Made by a program: the position numbers and the translations under genes
Notes under the pieces: model-generated
Told to the model about the DNA's origin: nothing
The model's input: the letters and a program-made list of their open reading frames with translations, nothing else
The model's database searches: none
Shown here: one piece after another, positions 1-8,176 of the stretch
Position numbering within the stretch: position 1 is the first letter of the stretch
How the letters are laid out: every line of letters starts with the position of its first letter
Assembly (NCBI GenBank): GCA_030639305.1
Contig: DAOWCY010000130.1
Location: 1 to 19,762, forward strand
Source of the DNA: JAGLQA01 sp023135565
GTDB lineage: Bacteria > Acidobacteriota > Aminicenantia > UBA2199
Length of the DNA stretch: 19,762 bases
Direction of reading: 5' to 3'

Positions 1-126
1 AATTGACAGGAGATATTTTATTTTTTCTATATGCCGGAATATTCTCAAAAATATCCCCAAAAACAACAATTCGGGTGAGATTTAGAGAAATAGTTTGTTT
101 TTAACAATATTTCGCGAAATGACTTT

Positions 127-501
127 TTACGAGGCCATCAGTTCTTTATAATAACGATCCTGAAGATGGGTGTCCTGGACGAGAGCAAAGGCAAAGGTGA
201 GCAGTAAATCGAGGATGTCTGCATCTACATCGTCAAAAAAGTTTCTCATATTTATATATTTGACGTAAAACTGCTTCTTTAATTCATCGTCCTCTAAAAA
301 ATTGAGGGCTGTTGTCTTACCTGTACCCGACTGCCCGGCCACAAAAAAAGTCTGCGCTTCCACCTGGTCGTTAATTATCGTGTCTCTTAGTTCCTGTAAA
401 ATTTCGTCGTAAATAGGCACGTAGAATTCCCGGTCATCTTGATCTAAAAATTGATCCAGCAAGTTATTGGCTAATTCGTTTATATTCTTTGCCTTTATCA
501 T
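127..501 (-). CDS. Truncated P-loop (AAA-type) ATPase, N-terminal part only
   Basis: The 124-residue product carries a clear Walker A motif (GQSGTGKTT, residues 56-64) after an N-terminal stretch of about 50 mostly acidic, helical residues. This start of an AAA/STAND-like ATPase should be followed by Walker B and sensor motifs, but the frame stops after LMAS, shortly beyond the P-loop. Such ATPases usually run 300 residues or more, so this looks 3'-truncated. The three frames between the stop and position 1 give only short, unrecognisable peptides. The ATG at 501 is preceded by GAGGTGA at a good distance, so the start is intact. A start-less coding remnant lies just upstream on the same strand (542-772), as if both came from one decayed operon. 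The nucleotide-binding fold is well supported; the substrate and role are unknown, and the gene is probably non-functional. Confidence 0.7.
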   Translation of the reverse strand: MIKAKNINELANNLLDQFLDQDDREFYVPIYDEILQELRDTIINDQVEAQTFFVAGQSGTGKTTALNFLEDDELKKQFYVKYINMRNFFDDVDADILDLLLTFAFALVQDTHLQDRYYKELMAS

Positions 502-541
502 TTAAGTCACCTCGGTTCGGGCTAATATTTACTACTGCATT

Positions 542-772
542 TTAGCATTTAAATAAAAATTTTTCAAATTTTTCCGGCGTGAAATCATTGAATACCGGTT
601 CCGCTTTATATCCAACGGGTTTCTTCTCATACCCGACTGTTAAGTTAGCCGGGGTTTCTTTTTGCGGTTCCGCCGCCGTTACCGGCCCCCAGTACAGATG
701 CGATATTGAAACAGGCTTGTTTCCCGGCAGCGCCTGGTCTTGTGGTGCGTCAAGCCTCGTCTGTCGGGTAAA
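542..772 (-). pseudogene. Start-less coding remnant (about 76 codons, C-terminal end of an unknown protein)
   Basis: On the minus strand an open frame of 76 codons runs from an in-frame TAG (773-775) to a TAA (542-544). It has no ATG or GTG start. The translation has protein-like composition, with LYWGPVTAAEP in the middle and NDFTPEKFEKFLFKC at the end. It ends 40 nt before the truncated ATPase gene on the same strand, the spacing expected within an operon. Its 5' end is cut off close to the GC-rich repeat at 788-889. I read it as the tail of a gene lost by rearrangement. No family is recognised. A chance open frame in a GC-rich stretch is the alternative. Confidence 0.35.
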
Positions 773-787
773 CTAATAGTTTTCCTC

Positions 788-889
788 GCCTCCGGCGGCC
801 CTGCCGATGTTTCGCGGACCAAACTTTTGGAAAGGGCGGTATGCCGCACCCACGCAGTGGGGAACAAAACTTTTTTTAGCCGCGCTGCG
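788..889 (+). repeat. Degenerate composite intergenic repeat (GCCTCCGGCGGC type)
   Basis: This copy starts with GCCTCCGGCGGCCCTGCCG, continues through CCAAACTTTTGGAAAGGGCGG and a degraded GC palindrome (TGCCGCACCC), and ends with GGAACAAAACTTTTTTT. The same modules, better preserved, occur at 11959-12010, 15349-15410 and 15458-15494. The short open frames overlapping this region on both strands are products of the repeat, not genes. The rest of the 502-950 gap holds the coding remnant at 542-772 and, near 932-950, the ribosome binding site of the next gene. Confidence 0.6.
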
Positions 890-950
890 TATAAATATAT
901 CTATCAAAAATTGATACAAATTGATGGTGTAGAAAAATGAGGTGTAAATA

Positions 951-3599
951 ATGCCTGAACAACACATTAAACCGCCGCTCCCTGGCAGCCGGTTCTTCGG
1001 CAAATTTCTCCTAAACGAAGAAATAAACGAAAAATTAGGCGACTTTGAAGAGGTGTTCAGGTATATAGCTGAGGGTAGGGGGGTGTTCAGGGCCAGGTTA
1101 TGGTACTGGCTGCAAATTTTCAAAACACTACCCGCATGTTTGGAAAATATAATTTACTGGAGGCTAATTATGATAAAAAGCTACTTAAAAATCGCGCTGC
1201 GGAATATTACCAAAAGCAAAGCTATCTCCTTTATTAACATCTTTGGGCTTTCCATAGGCATCGCATTCTTTATTTTGGTTTTTTTATTCGTCAAGAACGA
1301 ATATTCCCATGACCGGTTCCACGAAAACCATGATTCGATTTACCGGGTGCTCAGCGAAAGTAAGTCGGCAAAAAATCACAGGATCGGCGCTTATACACCC
1401 ATGCGCCTGGCAGACGATTTAAAAAGACTGTACCCGGAAATCGAAAAAACAGTCAGGGTAAGTAGAACTACTCCAATCATAAGAAATGATGGAAATTCAT
1501 TTAGAGAAACGGTCTATTATGTGGGCAAAGAATTCTTTAATGTGTTTTCTTTCCCGGTTTTAAAAGGCAATATGTCTAATCCCCTTGCTGAGCCGCACTC
1601 CATCGTTATTTCAAAGGAGATGGCGGAAAAGTACTTCAAAAACCGGGACCCCGTCGGGAAAAAACTGGACATAGAATTTTATGACCGCAAGCGCGATTTT
1701 TACGTCTCGGCAGTTTATGACAGGAAAGCCGGTGAATCGAGTCTTGTTTTTGATTTCCTGGTCCCTTTCGATATCTATTTAGAAAGGTTTAATGGAAAAT
1801 TTATGATGACAAGCTACGGGGCAAACGGTGGGGAAACCTATATTAAATTAAACGAAAATACGAGCCGGCAAGACTTTAACAAAAAATTGTCAAAGATCGG
1901 CAGCCACATAAATTTAGATCTGCCGCAGGGGCGGTCTGTAAAATATTTACTTCAACCTTTGACTGATATTCATTTAGATAATAGTTTTTCAAATACCCTC
2001 GCTGTGGTTAGCAGCCCGGTCTATTCATACATTCTCAGCGGCTTAGGGCTGCTTGTCCTATTTATCGGCTGCATAAATTTTCTCACCCTGGCCTTAGGCC
2101 GTTCCGCGTCTCGCGCAAAAGAGGTGGGAATAAGAAAAGTAATCGGCGCAAATAAATCCCATTTAGCAAAACAGTACCTTGGCGAAGCGATCCTGATAAG
2201 CGTGTTTGCTTTATTTGCCGCTGTGATTTTGGCTTCGCTTATGCTGCCCGCCTTTAATGAACTGGCCGGTAAAGCGATTGCTTTTAAAATCGACGTGTCC
2301 TTTCTTTTTGCTATATTGGCGATCACACTTTTGGTAGGCATCGCCGCCGGGAGTTATCCCGCTGTTGTGTTATCGCAATTTAACCCGGTTAAGGTTTTAA
2401 GGGGGGGCGCCAATATCAAAGGCAAAAACAATTTCAGCAGGATATTGGTAGTGGTTCAGTTTATGCTCTCGATTTTTCTAATCATTACCACACTAACCAT
2501 GAGAAAACAGCTCAACTATATGACAGAGATGAACTTAGGATTCGACCACGAAAGATTGGTCGAAATCGCGATGAATTCTTCAGACAAGGTTTCCGCCCAG
2601 GTGCTGCAAAGATTTAAAAATGAAATCGAACTAAAAAATAAAAAAATGATTTTAGGTGTTTCAGCGGCGGCAACGCCATATGGAACCGATTGGACCCGGA
2701 TAGGCGTCGATACGGTTGAAAAAGAACAGGTAAAATTCAATTTTAATCAAGTGGATTATGATTATATAAAAACAATGGGGATCGAGATTGTCGAAGGCCG
2801 GAACTTTTCAAAAGAATACGGCTCGGATAGTAAAGATGCGGTAATAGTGAACGAAAAGTTCGTCGAGCAGTATGGTATAAAAGAGCCTTTAAACAAATTG
2901 CTGCCCGGTCGATTCAAAAACAAACCGGGAATTATCGCAGTAGTTAAAAATTTCAATTTTGCTTCTCTTCACGACGATATTCAGCCCTTAGTAATGGCGC
3001 TCAGTCATGACGCCGTGGCTGCTAAATATAGTTCATTGAACACCCCGGGCTGGCCGCCTTATTTAGATTATATAATCGTCAGGCTCGGCAGGGGAGATTT
3101 AAGGCCGGTAACCGGTTTTTTAGAATCCACCTGGAGTAAAGTCTCCCCCGGTTCCCCAATAGAAATTAATTTTGTAGACGATACCATAAACAGGCATTAC
3201 CTTTCTGAAAAACGCTGGGGAAAAATTGTCGATTATGCCTCTATTTTTGCCATCTGCATCGCGGCCCTGGGGCTTTTCGGGCTTTCCATGTTATCTATGG
3301 AAAAAAGGTTAAAGGAGATCGGCATAAGAAAAGTGTTGGGAGCGGCCACCGGCAGGCTGGTTGTATTTATTACTAAAGATCTCTTGATACTTGTCGCCAT
3401 TGCGAACATATTTGCCTGGCCGGTCGCTTTTTTGGCGTTGAATAAATGGCTGCAAAATTTTGCTTATAAAACAGGTATCGATCTATCTATATTTTTGTTT
3501 ACGGCGTTTTTGAGTTTGTTGATCGCGGGTCTAACCATCAGTTATCAAACATTGAAAGCCGCTTTTCTCAATCCCATCGATATTATTCGTTACGAATGA
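951..3599 (+). CDS. ABC transporter permease, FtsX/MacB type, with N-terminal permease-prefix domain
   Basis: The 882-residue integral membrane protein begins with about 73 residues (MPEQHIKPPLPG..., LGDFEEVF) resembling the permease-prefix segment found ahead of such permeases in Acidobacteria-like genomes. MIKSYLKIALRNITKSK then opens the MacB/FtsX permease proper. It has a first membrane helix at about 92-114, an extracytoplasmic MacB-PCD-like domain to about 350, and three helices at about 355-475. A second periplasmic domain and three more helices (about 755-870) follow, ending in NPIDIIRYE. The duplicated signatures EVGIRKVIGA and EIGIRKVLGA mark the two FtsX halves. GAGGTG sits 8 nt before the ATG. 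PadR follows 12 nt downstream, the usual arrangement for these permeases. No partner ATP-binding subunit is in the window. The exported substrate is unknown; peptides, lipoproteins and drugs are family possibilities. Confidence 0.88.
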   Translation: MPEQHIKPPLPGSRFFGKFLLNEEINEKLGDFEEVFRYIAEGRGVFRARLWYWLQIFKTLPACLENIIYWRLIMIKSYLKIALRNITKSKAISFINIFGLSIGIAFFILVFLFVKNEYSHDRFHENHDSIYRVLSESKSAKNHRIGAYTPMRLADDLKRLYPEIEKTVRVSRTTPIIRNDGNSFRETVYYVGKEFFNVFSFPVLKGNMSNPLAEPHSIVISKEMAEKYFKNRDPVGKKLDIEFYDRKRDFYVSAVYDRKAGESSLVFDFLVPFDIYLERFNGKFMMTSYGANGGETYIKLNENTSRQDFNKKLSKIGSHINLDLPQGRSVKYLLQPLTDIHLDNSFSNTLAVVSSPVYSYILSGLGLLVLFIGCINFLTLALGRSASRAKEVGIRKVIGANKSHLAKQYLGEAILISVFALFAAVILASLMLPAFNELAGKAIAFKIDVSFLFAILAITLLVGIAAGSYPAVVLSQFNPVKVLRGGANIKGKNNFSRILVVVQFMLSIFLIITTLTMRKQLNYMTEMNLGFDHERLVEIAMNSSDKVSAQVLQRFKNEIELKNKKMILGVSAAATPYGTDWTRIGVDTVEKEQVKFNFNQVDYDYIKTMGIEIVEGRNFSKEYGSDSKDAVIVNEKFVEQYGIKEPLNKLLPGRFKNKPGIIAVVKNFNFASLHDDIQPLVMALSHDAVAAKYSSLNTPGWPPYLDYIIVRLGRGDLRPVTGFLESTWSKVSPGSPIEINFVDDTINRHYLSEKRWGKIVDYASIFAICIAALGLFGLSMLSMEKRLKEIGIRKVLGAATGRLVVFITKDLLILVAIANIFAWPVAFLALNKWLQNFAYKTGIDLSIFLFTAFLSLLIAGLTISYQTLKAAFLNPIDIIRYE

Positions 3600-3611
3600 A
3601 AGGAGTAGAAA

Positions 3612-3941
3612 ATGAAACTTTTATCGCGCGCGGAAGAAATTGTATTGCTGACAGTATTGAAACTTAAAGGCAGTGCCTATGGCGTCACCATCAGGGAGCA
3701 TATCAATAAAGAGACCGGGACTACGTGGTCTTTCGGTTCTATTTATATGCCCTTGAATAAATTGGCCCGCAAAGAATTTGTAAAAAAGGTTAGCGGCGCC
3801 CCTACAGCGGAGCGGGGCGGAAGGAGCAAATGTCTTTATGAAGTGACTGAAACGGGAATGGCAGCGCTGGCCTCGATTCGGCGGGTCCAGGAAAAGTTAT
3901 GGGCGCATGTGGCGGCGCTGCTCCCGGAAGAGAGCGATTAG
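3612..3941 (+). CDS. PadR-family transcriptional regulator
   Basis: The 109-residue protein is a typical short PadR winged-helix repressor. The N-terminal segment LLSRAEEIVLLTVLKLKGSA leads into the helix-turn-helix with YGVTIREHINKETGTTWSFGSIY and the PadR-like NKLARKEFVKK, and the wing carries RGGRSKCLYEVTETG. It starts 12 nt after the permease stop behind a strong AAAGGAG site, so the two genes are almost certainly co-transcribed. In this genomic pairing PadR probably represses its own permease operon in response to a small-molecule ligand; that is inference from context. No clear operator palindrome is visible upstream of the permease. Confidence 0.88.
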   Translation: MKLLSRAEEIVLLTVLKLKGSAYGVTIREHINKETGTTWSFGSIYMPLNKLARKEFVKKVSGAPTAERGGRSKCLYEVTETGMAALASIRRVQEKLWAHVAALLPEESD

Positions 3942-4006
3942 GGGGAAAACAATTTAGTTTACTCCACCAGTTGCACTGCAAGGTTTGACCCTGTTATCAC
4001 AGGCAT

Positions 4007-4043
4007 GGCCTCCGGCGGGCCCTGCCCGCGGGAGACCCCGCTG
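4007..4043. repeat. GC palindromic repeat between convergent genes
   Basis: The short element begins TGGCCTCCGGCGGGCCC and can fold through GCGGG/CCCGC arms. It shares the GCCTCCGGCGG core with the other copies in the window. It lies between the stops of padR (plus) and the winged-helix gene (minus) and abuts the latter's stop. It has no T-tract, so it is not a canonical intrinsic terminator. Confidence 0.5.
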
Positions 4044-4044
4044 C

Positions 4045-5034
4045 CTATTGTTTTAGTATTTTGAAAAGCCCGGAAACAAAGGGCGAAAAAAACTCCTCTC
4101 CTTTGTATAAATCACATACCGGCATGGACACATCGAAATACCTGGCGATTAGCGCGGCATCTCCCGCCATATCACGGAATACCGATGACAGCAAATACCT
4201 GTCCTCAGACCATGGCTCGATTGTCGAAAAAACCAATAACCTGGAAAAAAAATAAAAAAAACGGGTCCAGTTGATATATTTCCCACCCTCCTTTATATTA
4301 ATATCCTGGAAAATATAGGGCGCGGGTGCGGAATTCTTTATGTATTTAACCGGACGGCCGCTTTTTAGAAAATAGAGGTTCTCTTTTCCTCCTTTTTCCT
4401 CTTCAACAAAACCCGACGCGGTCCATCTTTTCAAAATTTTGAAAACGATCTTCTGGTCATAGAAAATTTCACGGGCGATTTGGTTTGAATTGCCTTTTCC
4501 TTCAAGTAGTAAATATAACAAAATTTCAGCCCGCGCATTAATCCCGAAAATTCCCCTGAAATGTAATTGCAGCAGGGAACTTTTTTGTATAACCGGTTCC
4601 ACGGCGATACCCCGGTTCTCTAAAGTCAATAGAATATCTTTATAATCTCTTGGAATATGCCTATCATTCGCATCTACAAATTTTTTACTTACAGCGCCAT
4701 CTTTTAAAATCATCAGGATACATTCGAACAATTCTCTAATGACAAGCGGTTTCGCCAGTTGTTTATCCACCTGGAGAAAGTACTTGCCGATCTGTTTTAC
4801 CCGGGATAGGCTGACCCATTCCCTGTTCTTTTTTATCCACTCTAAGCATGAAGAAAAAAGTCTTTTGTCATAATTGGCGATGATTAATGTGGATGAAATG
4901 ATCAGCGCCTCCAGGTCGATGAGATGTTCTGTCTCTTTGATATGAGAGGAAACCCCCAGCGCACTCCACTGCTGCCAATGAATATCGAGCAGCTTTTCTT
5001 TTAATTTCTCTTTAAATGCTGTTAACGATTCCAC
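4045..5034 (-). CDS. Winged-helix DNA-binding-like protein of unknown family, probably autoregulated
   Basis: The 329-residue soluble protein has a central winged-helix segment at about 158-225 (GIFGINARAEILLYLLLEGK, QIAREIFYDQKIVFKIL, SGFVEEEKGGKENLYFL), flanked by a helical N-terminal region and a C-terminal region rich in aromatic residues. No catalytic motif is visible. Proteins with a similar NARAEILLYLL winged helix sometimes sit beside toxin-like nucleotidyltransferases, but no such partner is here. The start is GTG at 5034 behind AAGGGG with a short spacer of about 4 nt. A strong promoter lies 38-66 nt upstream and is covered by two 19-bp palindromes of the same design, which suggests the protein represses itself. 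Both flanking genes are independent: padR is convergent and the permease upstream ends 102 nt away. The DNA-binding role is likely; targets beyond itself are unknown. Confidence 0.7.
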   Translation of the reverse strand: MESLTAFKEKLKEKLLDIHWQQWSALGVSSHIKETEHLIDLEALIISSTLIIANYDKRLFSSCLEWIKKNREWVSLSRVKQIGKYFLQVDKQLAKPLVIRELFECILMILKDGAVSKKFVDANDRHIPRDYKDILLTLENRGIAVEPVIQKSSLLQLHFRGIFGINARAEILLYLLLEGKGNSNQIAREIFYDQKIVFKILKRWTASGFVEEEKGGKENLYFLKSGRPVKYIKNSAPAPYIFQDINIKEGGKYINWTRFFYFFSRLLVFSTIEPWSEDRYLLSSVFRDMAGDAALIARYFDVSMPVCDLYKGEEFFSPFVSGLFKILKQ

Positions 5035-5066
5035 TGAACCCCTTAAGTTTTACTGTAATCATAACA

Positions 5067-5107
5067 TTAGGATTTTATCTCCTAACGTTAAGGATGTCAA
5101 GTCCTAA
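5067..5107 (-). promoter_or_regulatory. Double operator: two TTAGGA-N7-TCCTAA palindromes, 22 bp apart
   Basis: The first palindrome (5067-5085) has perfect arms TTAGGA and TCCTAA around a 7-nt centre. The second (5089-5107) has TAAGGA and TCCTAA around another 7-nt centre, with one mismatch. Their offset of 22 bp is two helical turns, so dimers would bind the same face. The centre of the first contains the -10 box and the centre of the second the -35 box of the winged-helix gene promoter. The TTAGG-N9-CCTAA geometry also resembles DtxR/IdeR-type metal-regulator boxes, so a DtxR-like protein encoded elsewhere is an alternative binder. Confidence 0.65.
5072..5100 (-). promoter_or_regulatory. 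Sigma-70 promoter of the winged-helix gene
   Basis: Reading the minus strand, TTGACA (5095-5100) is followed after exactly 17 nt by TAAAAT (5072-5077). Only one of twelve consensus bases differs. Transcription would start near 5065, giving a leader of about 30 nt before the GTG at 5034. Confidence 0.75.
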
Positions 5108-5136
5108 CCATGATATTTTGAAACAGAACATTCGGG

Positions 5137-6372
5137 CTATTCGGGATGATAACCTTCCTTCTCGATCTGCTTTAAAATCAATTCCCTGCCGGCAGTAGAC
5201 TCTACAGCGACCTCTTTGGTTTCTAAATCTATAATCACCGATTTGACTTCGGCCATGCCTCGCAAGCTTTCGGTAACTTTCATCTTGCAGTGCTGACAGG
5301 TCATGTCCGGCACTTTGATTTTATAAAGATTTTCACTGCTCATTTTTCTAAATCTCCTAAATAAATCATATTTGCTGTTTAATAAAACGAAAGCCAGCAA
5401 AAGAGCGGATCCGATTTTAACAGCCTGGGGAAGAAATTTGCCTCCGGCCGTGATAAAGCCGATGTCCAATGCGCTGCGAGCCCAGATCAAATCGAAAATT
5501 AGCCCGGTAACCACAGCGACAAAAACAATCGATAACACATATAAAACGGCTATCTTTTTGCCCATTTTTTTATATACGAAAGACATGGTGACGGTGTTGG
5601 TGGCCGGCCCGGCAATCAAAAAAGCCAGCGCCGCCCCGGGCAGCACCCCTTTGGCAATCAAGGCGGCGGCAATAGGTATAGACCCGGTGGCGCATACATA
5701 AATAGGTATGGATATTAATAAGATCATTACATAATTTAACAGCGGGGAATGGAGATACCGGGAACCGAAATCAGCCGGCACAATCGACGAAATAGCGCCG
5801 CCGATAATAACCCCGATAACCAACCAAAAAGCAATCTCAGAGGGAACCACCTTAAATCCATAACTAAAAACCTGGCTAAAGGATTTCTTGCGCGGCGGCG
5901 CGCTGTTATTTTTTGCCTCTCTTTCCCGGGCTTCTATTTCCCCGTTCTCCTTTTTTCCGCCGGAAAAATGGGTTACTATGCCCACCAGGATACCGGCGAA
6001 AAATGAAGCAATGGGCCTGAATATGGCATAAATCGGCCCCATTAACGCATAGGTGGCAAAAATCGAGTCGATGCCGCTGGTGGGAGTGGATACCAAAAAA
6101 GCCATGGTTGAACTTTTAGAAGCGCCGTCCCGCCTCATTGATTCGGCCAACGGTATGACCCCGCAGGAACATACGGGCAGGGGAATGCCGAATATGGCGG
6201 CCTTGATGGTAGACCACATACCGCTGCGGGCAAAATGTTTTTTGATGTACTTTTCTCCCAAAAGGACGTGCAGCAAACCGGCAAAGAAAAAACCCAGCAG
6301 CAAATAAGGACTTATTTCGATAAAAAGCCGGTAGGTTTCCAGTGCAAAATCCCGTAATATGTTTAGTATCAT
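5137..6372 (-). CDS. Permease of the SO_0444-type Cu/Zn efflux family with C-terminal HMA domain
   Basis: The 411-residue membrane protein contains about eight hydrophobic helices and the permease signature IPLPVCSCGVIPLA (about residues 63-76, C68 and C70). A second half repeats the topology (VCATGSIPIAAALIAKGVLPGAA). The last 67 residues form a heavy-metal-associated domain with MTCQHC (C359 and C362), the CxxC site that binds Cu+ or Zn2+. The predicted role is metal export across the inner membrane, with the HMA domain delivering or sensing the ion. The ATG at 6372 has only a weak purine-rich site upstream (AGAGAAGAGAA). It lies 168 nt after nifU on the same strand; a hairpin repeat in the gap makes co-transcription uncertain. 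The metal specificity cannot be read from sequence. Confidence 0.85.
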   Translation of the reverse strand: MILNILRDFALETYRLFIEISPYLLLGFFFAGLLHVLLGEKYIKKHFARSGMWSTIKAAIFGIPLPVCSCGVIPLAESMRRDGASKSSTMAFLVSTPTSGIDSIFATYALMGPIYAIFRPIASFFAGILVGIVTHFSGGKKENGEIEAREREAKNNSAPPRKKSFSQVFSYGFKVVPSEIAFWLVIGVIIGGAISSIVPADFGSRYLHSPLLNYVMILLISIPIYVCATGSIPIAAALIAKGVLPGAALAFLIAGPATNTVTMSFVYKKMGKKIAVLYVLSIVFVAVVTGLIFDLIWARSALDIGFITAGGKFLPQAVKIGSALLLAFVLLNSKYDLFRRFRKMSSENLYKIKVPDMTCQHCKMKVTESLRGMAEVKSVIIDLETKEVAVESTAGRELILKQIEKEGYHPE

Positions 6373-6437
6373 TTCTCTTCTCTTTTATTCAAACTTGCCG
6401 AACGCTTGTTAAAAAAGCCCTCGGCGCTTAAATACTT

Positions 6438-6498
6438 GCCTCCGGCGGGCAGGGGGCGCTTTTTAAAAATACTGCCCCCTGCACCCCCGCAAAAACTT
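6438..6498 (-). repeat. Hairpin-forming GC repeat between nifU and the metal permease
   Basis: After GCCTCCGGCGG the element forms a perfect 9-bp stem, GCAGGGGGC (6449-6457) with GCCCCCTGC (6474-6482), around an A/T-rich 16-nt loop that itself contains TTTTTAAAAA. It belongs to the intergenic repeat family of this window. In the minus-strand transcript it would fold between nifU and the permease and could lower readthrough, but no T-tract directly follows. Confidence 0.55.
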
Positions 6499-6540
6499 CT
6501 ATTTAGCGATGAATTTTTCTGCTTTGAGAAGGGACCCTCA

Positions 6541-6921
6541 TTAGCTGGGGACGCCGTCCCCGCGCTTTTTGTAATCTTCGATGGCGGCTTTGATACCTTC
6601 TTCAGCCAGCACGGAGCAGTGCATCTTCTCCGGCGGCAAACCGTCTAAAGCTTCAGCTACCGCTTTGTTGGTGATACTCAGCGCTTCATCCACGGGCTGG
6701 CCTTTTATCATGTCGATGGCCATAGAACTGGTGGCAATAGCAGCTACACAACCGAAAGTTTCGTACCTGGCATCGGCAATCTTGCCGTCTTCGACTTTTA
6801 TATATATCCACATAACATCACCGCAGCGTGTGTTTCCTACTTTTCCGATACCGTCGGCATTTTCTATTTTTCCATAATTCGCAGAATTCTTAAAGTGTTC
6901 CATTACCTTTTTCGAGTACAT
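6541..6921 (-). CDS. nifU: Fe-S cluster assembly scaffold (NifU/IscU)
   Basis: The scaffold on which NifS-supplied sulfur and iron are assembled into [2Fe-2S] clusters. All three ligand cysteines are present: C33 (TRCGD), C58 (TFGCVAA) and C102 (KMHCSVLAEE), with the conserved D35 after the first. At 126 residues it is the single-domain NifU/IscU type, with no C-terminal Fe-S domain. I chose the ATG at 6921 (MYSKKVMEHF): it has AGGAGGA upstream and matches family N-termini, while the longer frame to 7008 would add 29 unlikely residues overlapping nifS. It follows nifS by 31 nt in the same operon. The C-terminal RGDGVPS and the stop codon are encoded by a palindromic repeat (GGGGAC-GCC-GTCCCC, 6547-6561), so the tail is probably a repeat-derived extension. 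Confidence 0.93.
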   Translation of the reverse strand: MYSKKVMEHFKNSANYGKIENADGIGKVGNTRCGDVMWIYIKVEDGKIADARYETFGCVAAIATSSMAIDMIKGQPVDEALSITNKAVAEALDGLPPEKMHCSVLAEEGIKAAIEDYKKRGDGVPS

Positions 6922-6952
6922 TTTATTTTGATTCCTCCTGTTTTCGTTTTTA

Positions 6953-8131
6953 TTAGCCGGGGCCGTCGCTTCCTTTCCAGAAAGGGGACATGCTGCGCAG
7001 CCGTTCAACTACCGGGGGCAGTGCTTCTATCAACTTCTCCACGTCCTCCGCGGTGTTGTACTTGCCCAGGCTGATACGTAAACTGCCGTGGGCATCCTCG
7101 TGTTTCAAACCGATAGCCAGCAGCACATGAGAAGGGTCGAGGGATTTGGACGAACATGCCGAACCGGAAGAAAGAGCAAAACCCTGCTGGTCCAACATGG
7201 CCAATATAGATTCGCCTTCGATGTATTTGATAGACACGTTTAACGTGTTGTAAAGTCTTTTATCGGTGTCTCCATTCACGATCACTTCCGGTATCTTCGC
7301 TAAAATCTCTTTCTGCAGCCTGTCCCGTAAGGCCCGCAGGGTCTTCTCTTCCTGCGCCATTTCCAAAAGGGCAAGTTCGGCTGCTTTTCCCATACCCACG
7401 ATACCATGGATGTTTTCAGTACCGGCCCTGAGCCCTTTTTCATGACCGCCGCCGAAAATGATCGGCGTGATCTTAACCTTTGCTTTTTTATACAAGCCGC
7501 CGACACCTTTGGGTCCATAAATTTTATGAGAAGAAAAACTCATCAGGTCAACATCCAGTTCTTTTACATCAACCGGGATTTTACCGGTGGACTGCACGGC
7601 ATCGGTGTGAAATAAAACACCCTTCCCGTGAGCAATGGCAGCCAATTCCTTAATAGGTTGAATGGTGCCGATCTCATTGTTAGCGTGCATGATACTGATC
7701 AGGATGGTGGTGTCTTTGATGCTTTCTATCAGGTGTTCGGGATTTACGAAACCGTTCTTATCCACAGGCAAATAAGTCACCTCGAAACCGTTCTTTTCTA
7801 AATGTTTACAGGTTTTTAATATGGCCGGATGCTCGATCTGTGAAGTGATAATATGATTGCCTTTCTCTTTTAGTTGATAAGCCGTACCCTGCACAGCAAG
7901 GTTGTCCGATTCGGTGCCGCCGGCAGTGAAAAATATCTCTCTGCTTTCAGCATTGACCAGTTTGGCTATTTTTTCCCTGGCTGTTTCCACGGCATAATCG
8001 GCTTCCCCCGCTCTCCTGTAAAAAGAAGAGGGGTTGTGAAAGTTGTCGGAAAAATAAGCCCTCATTTCATCCACAACACGAGGGTCGGTAGGCGTTGTGG
8101 CATTGTAATCAAAGTAGTATTTTAACTCCAT
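6953..8131 (-). CDS. nifS: Cysteine desulfurase (NifS/IscS family)
   Basis: A PLP enzyme that takes sulfur from L-cysteine, giving alanine and an enzyme-bound persulfide for NifU. Visible hallmarks are EHP with H101, the PLP-contacting HTDAVQ (D177, Q180), the Schiff-base lysine in SSHKIYGPKG (K203), RAGTEN (236-240) and the catalytic cysteine in SSGSACSS (C326). The long SGSACSS loop marks the class I (NifS/IscS) type. The length of 392 residues is normal. GGTGGA lies 7 nt before the ATG, and a good promoter lies just upstream. It is the first gene of the nifS-nifU pair. The last residues (GSDGPG) and the stop come from a GC-rich sequence like the one ending nifU. No iscR, hscA or fdx genes are nearby, so this is a minimal pair. 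Confidence 0.95.
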   Translation of the reverse strand: MELKYYFDYNATTPTDPRVVDEMRAYFSDNFHNPSSFYRRAGEADYAVETAREKIAKLVNAESREIFFTAGGTESDNLAVQGTAYQLKEKGNHIITSQIEHPAILKTCKHLEKNGFEVTYLPVDKNGFVNPEHLIESIKDTTILISIMHANNEIGTIQPIKELAAIAHGKGVLFHTDAVQSTGKIPVDVKELDVDLMSFSSHKIYGPKGVGGLYKKAKVKITPIIFGGGHEKGLRAGTENIHGIVGMGKAAELALLEMAQEEKTLRALRDRLQKEILAKIPEVIVNGDTDKRLYNTLNVSIKYIEGESILAMLDQQGFALSSGSACSSKSLDPSHVLLAIGLKHEDAHGSLRISLGKYNTAEDVEKLIEALPPVVERLRSMSPFWKGSDGPG

Positions 8132-8147
8132 TTTTTACTCCACCTAT

Positions 8148-8176
8148 AATATAACCGTTTTGGTAGCATTTGTCAA
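8148..8176 (-). promoter_or_regulatory. Sigma-70 promoter of nifS-nifU
   Basis: On the minus strand TTGACA (8171-8176) precedes TATATT (8148-8153) by 17 nt. Only 16 nt separate the -10 box from the nifS ATG, so the leader is about 10 nt and the GGTGGA site would lie at its very start. No IscR-like site is evident. Confidence 0.65.

Noticed and set aside
679..1123. Minus- and plus-strand frames of 62-116 codons upstream of and inside the permease start
   Set aside because: They cover a degenerate repeat and the antisense of the permease prefix; no protein-like motif or ribosome site.
6922..7008. Longer nifU start adding 29 residues (MNGCAACPLSGKEATAP...)
   Set aside because: The extension overlaps the nifS end and has no family counterpart; the ATG at 6921 has AGGAGGA upstream.
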